64,000 bases of DNA from Shewanella maritima (GTDB lineage: Bacteria; Pseudomonadota; Gammaproteobacteria; Enterobacterales; Shewanellaceae): positions 3,006,001 to 3,070,000 of the forward strand of contig NZ_CP036200.1 in the NCBI RefSeq assembly GCF_004295345.1. The letters are read 5' to 3'. The translations under genes and the position numbers were made by a program. Below, one piece after another: positions 12,601 to 24,600 of the stretch. How positions within the stretch are numbered: position 1 is the first letter of the stretch; the number at the start of each line of letters is the position of its first letter. The notes under the pieces are model-generated. The model saw only the letters and a list, made by a program, of their open reading frames with translations, searched no databases and was not told the DNA's origin.

Positions 12601-15600
12601 CATCAGTGTTATCCGGCGTCACTGTGATGGTTAAGGTTGCTGTCTCACCAGTGTTAGTGGTGTAAGTGATCACCGGCAGTGTGCCGTTCCAGTCCGCAGC
12701 TGGATCGAAGGTGTACGAGCCGTTGGCGTTAAGCACCAGTGTGCCGCCTTGAACTGTCACAGAATTGCCTGCGTTGTAAGTGGTGTTGTCACCGGCGATG
12801 GTGAAGCTCACAACAGAGGTGTTATCAGACTCATCGTTAGTTAATACGTTGCCTGAAGCTTGCGTATCTTCGCCAACCGTTACTGCATCATCAGCTACGT
12901 CAGTGTTATCTGGCGTGACAGTAATCGTCAGTGTCGCCGTTTCACCTGTGTTGGTGGTGTAGGTGATCACCGGCAGTGTGCCGTTCCAATCCGCCGCTGG
13001 GTCAAAGGTGTACGAGCCATTGGCGTTAAGCACCAGTGTGCCGCCTTGGACGGTGACTGAATCGCCAGCGTTATGGACAGTGTTATCAGTTCCGATAGTG
13101 AAGCTGACAACAGAGGTGTTGTCAGACTCATCGTTAGTTAATACGTTGCCTGAAGCTTGCGTATCTTCGCCAACCGTTACTGCATCATCAGTCACGTCTG
13201 TGTTATCTGGCGTAACAGTAATCGTCAGTGTCGCCGTTTCACCTGTGTTAGTGGTGTAAGTGATCACCGGCAGTGTGCCATTCCAGTCCGCAGCTGGGTC
13301 AAAGGTGTAAGAGCCATTAGCGTTCAGCACTAATGTGCCGCCTTGGACGGTGACTGAGTCACCCGCGTTGTAAGTGGTGTTGTCACCGGCGATAGTGAAG
13401 CTGACCACGCTCGTGTTATCAGGTTCGTCATTGCTCAGTACGTTGCCACTTGCTTGCGTATCTTCGCCAACCGTTACTGCATCATCAGCTACGTCAGTGT
13501 TATCTGGCGTGACAGTAATCGTCAGTGTCGCCGTTTCACCTGTGTTAGTGGTGTAAGTGATCACCGGCAGTGTGCCGTTCCAGTCCGCAGCAGGATCGAA
13601 TGTGTACGAACCATTGGCGTTCAGCACTAATGTGCCGCCTTGAACGGTAACTGAATCACCTGCGTTGTAAGTAGTGTTATTACCGGCAATGGTGAAGCTC
13701 ACGACTGAAGTATTGTCTGACTCATCGTTAGTTAATACGTTGCCTGAAGCTTGCGTATCTTCGCCAACCGTTACTGCATCATCTGCCACATCAGTGTTAT
13801 CCGGCGTGACTGTAATGGTTAAGGTTGCCGTTTCACCTGTGTTGGTGGTGTAGGTAATGACTGGCAATGTGCCATTCCAATCTGAAGCTGGGTCAAAGGT
13901 GTAAGAGCCATTAGCGTTCAGCACTAATGTGCCGCCTAGCACTTGAACAGATGCACCCGCAGTGTAAGTGGTGTTGTCACCGGCAATAGTGAAGCTGACC
14001 ACGCTCGTGTTATCAGACTCGTCATTGCTCAGCACGTTGCCTGAAGCCTGGGTATCTTCGCCCACGGTCACTGCATCATCAGCCACGTCAGTGTTATCTG
14101 GCGTGACAGTAATTGTCAGCGTCGCCGTTTCACCTGTGTTAGTGGTGTAAGTGATCACCGGCAGTGTGCCGTTCCAATCAGCAGCAGGATCGAAGGTGTA
14201 CGAACCATTAGCGTTAAGCACCAGTGTGCCGCCCTGGACAGTCACTGAATCGCCTGCGTTGTAAGTGGTGTTATCACCGGCGATGGTGAAGCTCACCACG
14301 CTCGTGTTATCAGATTCGTCATTGCTCAGTACGTTACCTGAAGCTTGCGTATCTTCGTTAACTGTTACTGCATCATCTGCCACGTCAGTGTTATCTGGCG
14401 TCACTGTAATCGTCAGTGTCGCCGTTTCACCTGTGTTAGTGGTGTAAGTGATCACCGGCAGTGTGCCATTCCAATCTGCCGTTGGGTCAAAGGTGTAAGA
14501 GCCATTAGCGTTCAGCACTAGTGTGCCGCCTTGGACGGTGACTGAGTCACCCGCGTTGTAAGTGGTGTTATCACCGGCAATGGTGAAGCTAACGACTGAA
14601 GTATTGTCTGACTCATCGTTAGTTAATACGTTGCCTGAAGCTTGCGTATCTTCGCCCACCGTTACTGCATCATCAGCTACATCAGTGTTATCCGGCGTCA
14701 CTGTGATGGTTAAGGTTGCTGTCTCACCAGTGTTAGTGGTGTAAGTGATCACCGGCAGTGTGCCGTTCCAGTCCGCAGCTGGATCGAAGGTGTACGAGCC
14801 GTTGGCGTTAAGCACCAGTGTGCCGCCTTGAACGGTCACTGAATCACCCGCGTTGTAAGTGGTGTTATCACCTGCGATGGTGAAGCTCACAACTGAAGTG
14901 TTGTCTGACTCATCGTTAGTTAATACGTTGCCTGAAGCCTGGGTATCTTCGCCAACCGTTACTGCATCATCAGCTACATCAGTGTTATCTGGCGTGACTG
15001 TGATGGTTAAGGTTGCTGTCTCACCTGTGTTAGTGGTGTAGGTGATGACCGGCAGTGTGCCATTCCAATCAGCAGCTGGATCAAAGGTGTAAGAGCCATT
15101 AGCGTTAAGCACTAAGGTGCCGCCTTGAACGGTCACTGAGTCACCTGCGTTGTAAGTGGTGTTATCACCTGCGATGGTGAAGCTGACAACTGAAGTGTTG
15201 TCAGACTCATCGTTAGTTAATACGTTGCCACTTGCTTGCGTATCTTCGCCCACGGTTACTGCATCATCAGCTACATCAGTGTTATCCGGCGTCACTGTGA
15301 TGGTTAAGGTTGCTGTCTCACCAGTGTTAGTGGTGTAAGTGATCACCGGCAGTGTGCCGTTCCAGTCCGCAGCTGGATCGAAGGTGTACGAGCCGTTGGC
15401 GTTAAGCACCAGTGTGCCGCCTTGAACAGTCACTGAGTCACCAGCATTGTAAGTGGTGTTGTCACCGGCGATGGTGAAGCTGACAACTGAAGTATTGTCT
15501 GACTCATCGTTAGTTAATACGTTGCCTGAAGCTTGCGTATCTTCGCCAACCGTTACTGCATCATCAGCTACGTCAGTGTTATCTGGCGTAACAGTAATCG

Positions 15601-18600
15601 TCAGTGTCGCCGTTTCACCTGTGTTAGTGGTGTAAGTGATCACCGGCAGTGTGCCGTTCCAGTCCGCCGCTGGATCGAATGTGTACGAACCATTGGCGTT
15701 CAGCACTAATGTGCCGCCTTGAACGGTAACTGAATCACCTGCGTTGTAAGTAGTGCTATTACCGGCAATGGTGAAGCTCACGACTGAAGTATTGTCTGAC
15801 TCATCGTTAGTTAATACGTTGCCTGAAGCTTGCGTATCTTCGCCCACCGTTACTGCATCATCAGCCACATCAGTGTTATCCGGCGTCACTGTGATGGTTA
15901 AGGTTGCTGTCTCACCAGTGTTAGTGGTGTAAGTGATCACCGGCAGTGTGCCGTTCCAGTCCGCAGCTGGATCGAAGGTGTACGAGCCGTTGGCGTTAAG
16001 CACCAGTGTGCCGCCTTGAACAGTCACTGAGTCACCAGCATTGTAAGTGGTGTTGTCACCGGCGATGGTGAAGCTGACAACTGAAGTATTGTCTGACTCA
16101 TCGTTAGTTAATACGTTGCCTGAAGCTTGCGTATCTTCGCCAACCGTTACTGCATCATCAGCTACGTCAGTGTTATCTGGCGTAACAGTAATCGTCAGTG
16201 TCGCCGTTTCACCTGTGTTAGTGGTGTAAGTGATCACCGGCAGTGTGCCGTTCCAGTCCGCCGCTGGATCGAATGTGTACGAACCATTGGCGTTCAGCAC
16301 TAATGTGCCGCCTTGAACGGTAACTGAATCACCTGCGTTGTAAGTAGTGTTATTACCGGCAATGGTGAAGCTCACGACTGAAGTATTGTCTGACTCATCG
16401 TTAGTTAATACGTTGCCTGAAGCTTGCGTATCTTCGCCAACCGTTACTGCATCATCAGCTACGTCAGTGTTATCTGGCGTAACAGTAATCGTCAGTGTCG
16501 CCGTTTCACCTGTGTTAGTGGTGTAAGTGATCACCGGCAGTGTGCCGTTCCAGTCCGCCGCTGGATCGAATGTGTACGAACCATTGGCGTTCAGCACTAA
16601 TGTGCCGCCTTGAACGGTAACTGAATCACCTGCGTTGTAAGTAATGTTATTACCGGCAATGGTGAAGCTCACAACTGAAGTGTTGTCTGACTCATCGTTA
16701 GTTAATACGTTGCCTGAAGCTTGCGTATCTTCGCCAACCGTTACTGCATCATCTGCCACGTCCGTGTTATCCGGCGTGACAGTAATTGTCAGTGTCGCCG
16801 TTTCACCTGTATTCGTGGTGTAAGTGATCACCGGCAGTGTGCCGTTCCAATCCGCCGCTGGGTCAAAGGTGTACGAGCCATTGGCGTTAAGCACTAATGT
16901 GCCGCCTTGAACAGTCACTGAATCGCCCGCGTTGTAAGTGGTGTTGTCACCAGCAATGGTGAAGCTGACCACGCTCGTGTTATCAGATTCGTCATTGCTC
17001 AGCACGTTGCCTGAAGCTTGCGTATCTTCGCCCACGGTCACTGCATCATCAGCCACATCAGTGTTATCTGGCGTCACTGTGATTGTCAGTGTTGCCGTCT
17101 CACCTGTGTTGGTGGTGTAGGTAATGACTGGCAGTGTGCCGTTCCAGTCCGCAGCTGGATCGAAGGTGTACGAACCATCGCTATTCAGCACTAAGGCGCC
17201 GCCTTGGACGGTCACTGAGTCACCTGCGTTGTAAGTGGTGTTATCACCAGCAATGGTGAAGCTCACAACTGAAGTGTTGTCTGACTCATCGTTAGTTAAT
17301 ACGTTGCCTGAAGCTTGCGTATCTTCGCCAACCGTTACTGCATCATCTGCCACGTCCGTGTTATCCGGCGTGACAGTAATTGTCAGTGTCGCCGTTTCAC
17401 CTGTATTCGTGGTGTAAGTGATCACCGGCAGTGTGCCGTTCCAATCCGCCGCTGGGTCAAAGGTGTACGAGCCATTGGCGTTAAGCACTAGTGTGCCGCC
17501 TTGGACGGTGACTGAATCGCCAGCGTTATGGACAGTGTTATCAGTTCCGATAGTGAAGCTGGCAACAGAGGTGTTGTCAGACTCATCGTTAGTTAATACG
17601 TTGCCTGAAGCTTGCGTATCTTCGCCCACCGTTACTGCATCATCAGTCACGTCTGTGTTATCTGGCGTAACAGTAATCGTCAGTGTCGCCGTTTCACCTG
17701 TATTCGTGGTGTAAGTGATCACCGGCAATGTGCCGTTCCAATCTGCCGCAGGATCGAATGTGTACGAACCATTGGCGTTCAGCACGAGTGTGCCGCCTTG
17801 GACGGTGACTGAGTCACCCGCGTTGTAAGTGGTGTTGTCACCGGCGATAGTGAAGCTGACCACGCTCGTGTTATCAGACTCGTCATTGCTCAGCACGTTG
17901 CCACTTGCTTGCGTATCTTCTCCAACCGTTACTGCATCATCTGCCACGTCAGTGTTATCTGGCGTCACTGTAATCGTCAGTGTCGCCGTTTCACCTGTGT
18001 TAGTGGTGTAAGTGATGACCGGCAGTGTGCCATTCCAATCCGCCGCTGGATCGAATGTGTACGAACCATTGGCGTTCAGCACTAAGGTGCCGCCTTGGAC
18101 GGTGACTGAGTCACCTGCGTTGTAAGTGGTGTTGTCACCGGCGATGGTGAAGCTGACCACGCTCGTGTTATCAGATTCGTCATTGCTCAGTACGTTGCCA
18201 CTTGCTTGCGTATCTTCGCCAACCGTTACTGCATCATCTGCCACATCAGTGTTATCCGGCGTGACTGTAATGGTTAAGGTTGCCGTTTCACCTGTGTTGG
18301 TGGTGTAGGTAATGACTGGCAATGTGCCATTCCAATCTGAAGCTGGGTCAAAGGTGTAAGAGCCATTAGCGTTCAGCACTAATGTGCCGCCTAGCACTTG
18401 AACAGATGCACCCGCAGTGTAAGTGGTGTTGTCACCGGCAATAGTGAAGCTGACCACGCTCGTGTTATCAGACTCGTCATTGCTCAGCACGTTGCCTGAA
18501 GCTTGCGTATCTTCGCCCACGGTCACTGCATCATCAGCCACATCAGTGTTATCTGGTGTCACTGTGATGGTTAAGGTTGCTGTCTCACCTGTGTTAGTGG

Positions 18601-21600
18601 TGTAAGTGATCACCGGCAGTGTGCCGTTCCAGTCCGCAGCTGGATCGAATGTGTACGAGCCATTAGCGTTAAGCACTAATGTGCCGCCTTGGACAGTGAC
18701 TGAGTCACCTGCGTTATGGACAGTGTTGTCACCAGCTACGGTGAAGCTCACCACAGAGGTGCTGTCTGACTCATCGTTAGTTAATACGTTGCCACTTGCT
18801 TGCGTATCTTCGCCAACCGTTACTGCATCATCAGCTACATCAGTGTTATCTGGCGTGACAGTGATGGTTAAGGTTGCACTCTCACCTGTGTTAGTGGTGT
18901 AAGTGATAACCGGCAGTGTGCCATTCCAATCCGCAGCTGGGTCGAAGGTGTACGAACCATTAGCGTTCAGCACTAAGGTGCCGCCTTGAACGGTAACTGA
19001 ATCACCCGCGTTGTAAGTGGTGTTATCACCGGCGATGGTGAAGCTCACAACTGAAGTGTTGTCTGACTCATCGTTAGTTAATACGTTGCCTGAAGCCTGG
19101 GTATCTTCGCCAACCGTTACTGCATCATCAGCTACATCAGTGTTATCTGGCGTGACTGTGATGGTTAAGGTTGCTGTCTCACCTGTGTTAGTGGTGTAGG
19201 TGATGACCGGCAGTGTGCCATTCCAATCAGCAGCTGGATCAAAGGTGTAAGAGCCATTAGCGTTAAGCACTAAGGTGCCGCCTTGAACGGTCACTGAGTC
19301 ACCTGCGTTGTAAGTGGTGTTATCACCTGCGATGGTGAAGCTGACAACTGAAGTGTTGTCAGACTCATCGTTAGTTAATACGTTGCCACTTGCTTGCGTA
19401 TCTTCGCCCACGGTTACTGCATCATCAGCTACATCAGTGTTATCCGGCGTAACAGTAATCGTCAGTGTCGCCGTTTCACCTGTGTTAGTGGTGTAAGTGA
19501 TCACCGGCAGTGTGCCGTTCCAGTCCGCAGCTGGATCGAATGTGTACGAACCATTGGCGTTCAGCACTAATGTGCCGCCTTGAACGGTAACTGAATCACC
19601 TGCGTTGTAAGTAGTGTTATTACCGGCAATGGTGAAGCTCACGACTGAAGTATTGTCTGACTCATCGTTAGTTAATACGTTGCCTGAAGCTTGCGTATCT
19701 TCGCCAACCGTTACTGCATCATCTGCCACATCAGTGTTATCTGGCGTAACAGTAATCGTCAGTGTCGCCGTTTCACCCGTGTTAGTGGTGTAGGTGATCA
19801 CCGGCAGTGTGCCATTCCAGTCCGCAGCTGGGTCAAAGGTGTACGAGCCATTGGCGTTAAGCACTAATGTGCCGCCTTGAACAGTCACTGAATCGCCCGC
19901 GTTGTAAGTGGTGTTGTCACCAGCAATGGTGAAGCTGACCACGCTCGTGTTATCAGATTCGTCATTGCTCAGCACGTTGCCTGAAGCTTGCGTATCTTCA
20001 CCAACCGTTACTGCATCATCAGCTACGTCAGTGTTATCTGGCGTAACAGTAATTGTCAGTGTCGCCGTTTCACCTGTGTTAGTGGTGTAAGTGATCACCG
20101 GCAGTGTGCCATTCCAGTCCGCAGCAGGATCGAATGTGTACGAACCATTGGCGTTCAGCACGAGTGTGCCGCCTTGGACGGTGACTGAATCACCTGCGTT
20201 GTAAGTAGTGTTGTCACCGCCGATAGTGAAGCTGACCACGCTCGTGTTATCAGATTCGTCATTGCTCAGTACGTTGCCACTTGCTTGCGTATCTTCGCCA
20301 ACCGTTACTGCATCATCTGCCACGTCCGTGTTATCCGGCGTGACAGTAATTGTCAGTGTCGCCGTTTCACCTGTATTCGTGGTGTAAGTGATCACCGGCA
20401 GTGTGCCGTTCCAATCCGCCGCTGGGTCAAAGGTGTACGAGCCATTGGCGTTAAGCACCAGTGTGCCGCCTTGGACGGTGACTGAATCGCCAGCGTTATG
20501 GACAGTGTTATCAGTTCCGATAGTGAAGCTGACAACAGAGGTGTTGTCAGACTCATCGTTAGTTAATACGTTGCCTGAAGCTTGCGTATCTTCGCCCACG
20601 GTTACTGCATCATCAGTCACGTCTGTGTTATCTGGCGTAACAGTAATCGTCAGTGTCGCCGTTTCACCTGTATTCGTGGTGTAAGTGATCACCGGCAATG
20701 TGCCGTTCCAATCTGCCGCAGGATCGAATGTGTACGAACCATTGGCGTTCAGCACGAGTGTGCCGCCTTGGACGGTGACTGAGTCACCCGCGTTGTAAGT
20801 GGTGTTGTCACCGGCGATAGTGAAGCTGACCACGCTCGTGTTATCAGATTCGTCATTGCTCAGTACGTTGCCACTTGCTTGCGTATCTTCTCCAACCGTT
20901 ACTGCATCATCTGCCACGTCAGTGTTATCTGGCGTCACTGTAATCGTCAGTGTCGCCGTTTCACCTGTGTTAGTGGTGTAAGTGATGACCGGCAGTGTGC
21001 CATTCCAATCCGCCGCTGGATCGAATGTGTACGAACCATTGGCGTTCAGCACTAAGGTGCCGCCTTGGACGGTGACTGAGTCACCTGCGTTGTAAGTGGT
21101 GTTGTCACCGGCGATGGTGAAGCTGACCACGCTCGTGTTATCAGATTCGTCATTGCTCAGTACGTTGCCACTTGCTTGCGTATCTTCGCCAACCGTTACT
21201 GCATCATCTGCCACATCAGTGTTATCCGGCGTGACTGTAATGGTTAAGGTTGCCGTTTCACCTGTGTTGGTGGTGTAGGTAATGACTGGCAATGTGCCAT
21301 TCCAATCTGAAGCTGGGTCAAAGGTGTAAGAGCCATTAGCGTTCAGCACTAATGTGCCGCCTAGCACTTGAACAGATGCACCCGCAGTGTAAGTGGTGTT
21401 GTCACCGGCAATAGTGAAGCTGACCACGCTCGTGTTATCAGACTCGTCATTGCTCAGCACGTTGCCTGAAGCTTGCGTATCTTCGCCCACGGTCACTGCA
21501 TCATCAGCCACATCAGTGTTATCTGGCGTGACAGTAATTGTCAGTGTCGCCGTTTCACCTGTATTCGTGGTGTAAGTGATCACCGGCAGTGTGCCGTTCC

Positions 21601-24600
21601 AATCCGCCGCTGGGTCAAAGGTGTAAGAGCCATTAGCATTCAGCACTAATGTGCCGCCTTGAACGGTCACTGAGTCACCTGCAGTGTGGACTGTGTTATC
21701 AGTTCCGATAGTGAAGCTCACAACAGAGGTGTTATCAGACTCATCGTTAGTTAATACGTTGCCTGAAGCTTGCGTATCTTCACCAACCGTTACTGCATCA
21801 TCAGCTACGTCAGTGTTATCTGGCGTAACAGTAATTGTCAGTGTCGCCGTTTCACCTGTGTTAGTGGTGTAAGTGATCACCGGCAGTGTGCCATTCCAGT
21901 CCGCAGCAGGATCGAATGTGTACGAACCATTGGCGTTCAGCACGAGTGTGCCGCCTTGGACGGTGACTGAGTCACCCGCGTTGTAAGTGGTGTTGTCACC
22001 GGCGATAGTGAAGCTGACCACGCTCGTGTTATCAGATTCGTCATTGCTCAGTACGTTGCCACTTGCTTGCGTATCTTCGCCAACCGTTACTGCATCATCA
22101 GCTACGTCAGTGTTATCTGGCGTGACAGTAATCGTCAGTGTCGCCGTTTCACCTGTGTTAGTGGTGTAAGTGATGACCGGCAGTGTGCCATTCCAATCCG
22201 CCGCTGGATCGAATGTGTACGAACCATTGGCGTTCAGCACTAAGGTGCCGCCTTGGACGGTGACTGAGTCACCTGCGTTGTAAGTGGTGTTGTCACCGGC
22301 GATGGTGAAGCTGACCACGCTCGTGTTATCAGATTCGTCATTGCTCAGTACGTTGCCACTTGCTTGCGTATCTTCGCCCACGGTTACAGCATCATCAGCC
22401 ACGTCAGTGTTATCCGGCGTCACTGTAATCGTCAGTGTCGCCGTTTCACCTGTGTTAGTGGTGTAAGTGATCACCGGCAATGTGCCGTTCCAGTCCGCAG
22501 CTGGGTCGAATGTGTACGAACCATTGGCGTTCAGCACTAATGTGCCGCCTTGGACAGTGACTGAATCGCCTGCGTTGTAAGTGGTGTTGTCACCAGCAAT
22601 GGTGAAGCTGACCACGCTCGTGTTATTAGATTCGTCATTGCTCAGTACGTTGCCTGAAGCCTGGGTATCTTCACCAACCGTTACAGCATCATCAGCCACG
22701 TCAGTGTTATCTGGTGTCACTGTGATAGTTAAGGTTGCAGTCTCACCTGTGTTAGTGGTGTAAGTGATGACCGGCAATGTGCCATTCCAATCAGCAGCAG
22801 GATCGAATGTGTACGAGCCATTGGCGTTAAGCACTAAGGTGCCGCCTTGGACAGTCACTGAATCGCCTGCGTTATGGACAGTGTTGTCACCAGCTACGGT
22901 GAAGCTCACCACAGAGGTGTTGTCAGACTCATCGTTAGTTAATACGTTGCCACTTGCTTGCGTATCTTCGCCAACCGTTACTGCATCATCAGCTACATCA
23001 GTGTTATCTGGCGTGACTGTGATGGTTAAGGTTGCTGTCTCACCTGTGTTGGTGGTGTAAGTGATCACCGGCAGTGTGCCATTCCAATCAGCCGCAGGGT
23101 CAAAGGTGTATGAGCCATTAGCGTTCAGCACTAAGCTGCCGCCTTGAACGGTGACTGAATCGCCTGCGTTGTGGACAGTGTTATCAGTTCCGATCGTGAA
23201 GCTGACAACTGAGGTGTTGTCTGACTCATCGTTAGTTAATACGTTGCCAGAAGCCTGGGTATCTTCACCAACCGTTACAGCATCATCAGCTACGTCAGTG
23301 TTATCTGGCGTCACTGTGATAGTTAAGGTTGCAGTCTCACCTGTGTTAGTGGTGTAGGTGATGACCGGCAATGTGCCATTCCAATCAGCAGCAGGATCGA
23401 ATGTGTACGAGCCATTGGCGTTAAGCACTAAGGTGCCGCCTTGGACAGTCACTGAATCGCCTGCGTTATGGACAGTGTTGTCACCAGCTACGGTGAAGCT
23501 CACCACAGAGGTGTTGTCAGACTCATCGTTAGTTAATACGTTGCCTGAAGCTTGCGTATCTTCGCCAACCGTTACTGCATCATCAGCCACATCAGTGTCT
23601 TCTGGTGTCACTGTGATGGTTAAGGTTGCTGTCTCACCTGTGTTGGTGGTGTAAGTGATCACCGGCAGTGTGCCATTCCAATCAGCCGCAGGGTCAAAGG
23701 TGTATGAGCCATTAGCGTTCAGCACTAAGGTGCCGCCTTGAACGGTGACTGAATCGCCTGCGTTGTGGACAGTGTTATCAGTTCCGATCGTGAAGCTGAC
23801 AACAGAGGTGTTATCAGACTCATCGTTAGTTAATACGTTGCCAGAAGCCTGGGTATCTTCACCAACCGTTACAGCATCATCAGCTACGTCAGTGTTATCT
23901 GGCGTCACTGTGATGGTTAAGGTTGTTGTCTCACCAGTGTTAGTGGTGTAAGTGATGACCGGCAGTGTGCCGTTCCAATCAGCCGCAGGGTCAAAGGTGT
24001 ATGAGCCATTAGCGTTCAGCACTAATGTGCCGCCTTGGACGGTGACTGAGTCGCCTGCGTTATGGACAGTGTTGTCACCAGCTACGGTGAAGCTGACAAC
24101 AGAGGTGTTGTCTGACTCGTCATTGCTCAGTACGTTGCCTGAAGCCTGGGTGTCTTCGCCAACCGTCACTGCATCATCAGCTACATCCGTGTTATCTGGC
24201 GTGACAGTAATCGTCAGTGTCGCCGTCTCACCTGTATTAGTGGTGTAGGTAATAACCGGCAGTGTGCCATTCCAGTCTTGAGCTGGAGTGAAGCTGTAGC
24301 TACCATCGGCATTTAGTACTAATGTGCCGCCTTCAACAGTCGTTGAATCACCAGCTGCAAAGGTTTGCCCGTTAACTTCATAGGAAATAACCGAGAGTAC
24401 CGAGTCAACGTCGCTATCGTTATCCAGCACGTTGCCTGTAGCAACCTGATCTTCCGCAATAGTGTTGCTGTCATCAACAGTGATTGTTGGATCGCTAGCA
24501 GGTGTAATTTCAATAGTTAATGTTGCTGTCGCACCGGTGTTGGTGGTGTAGGTGATAATAGGTAGCGTACCGTTCCAGTCCTGTGCAGGGGTAAAGCTGT

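Noticed and set aside
8155..24199. CRISPR-like direct repeats
   Set aside because: The units are 297-303 bp with no unique spacers, lie within one coding frame and have no cas genes nearby.
8622..24248. Dozens of 60- to 98-codon open frames on the plus strand opposite the adhesin array
   Set aside because: They recur at the same 297-bp step because the unit length is a multiple of three; they are shadows of the repeat with no independent start context.
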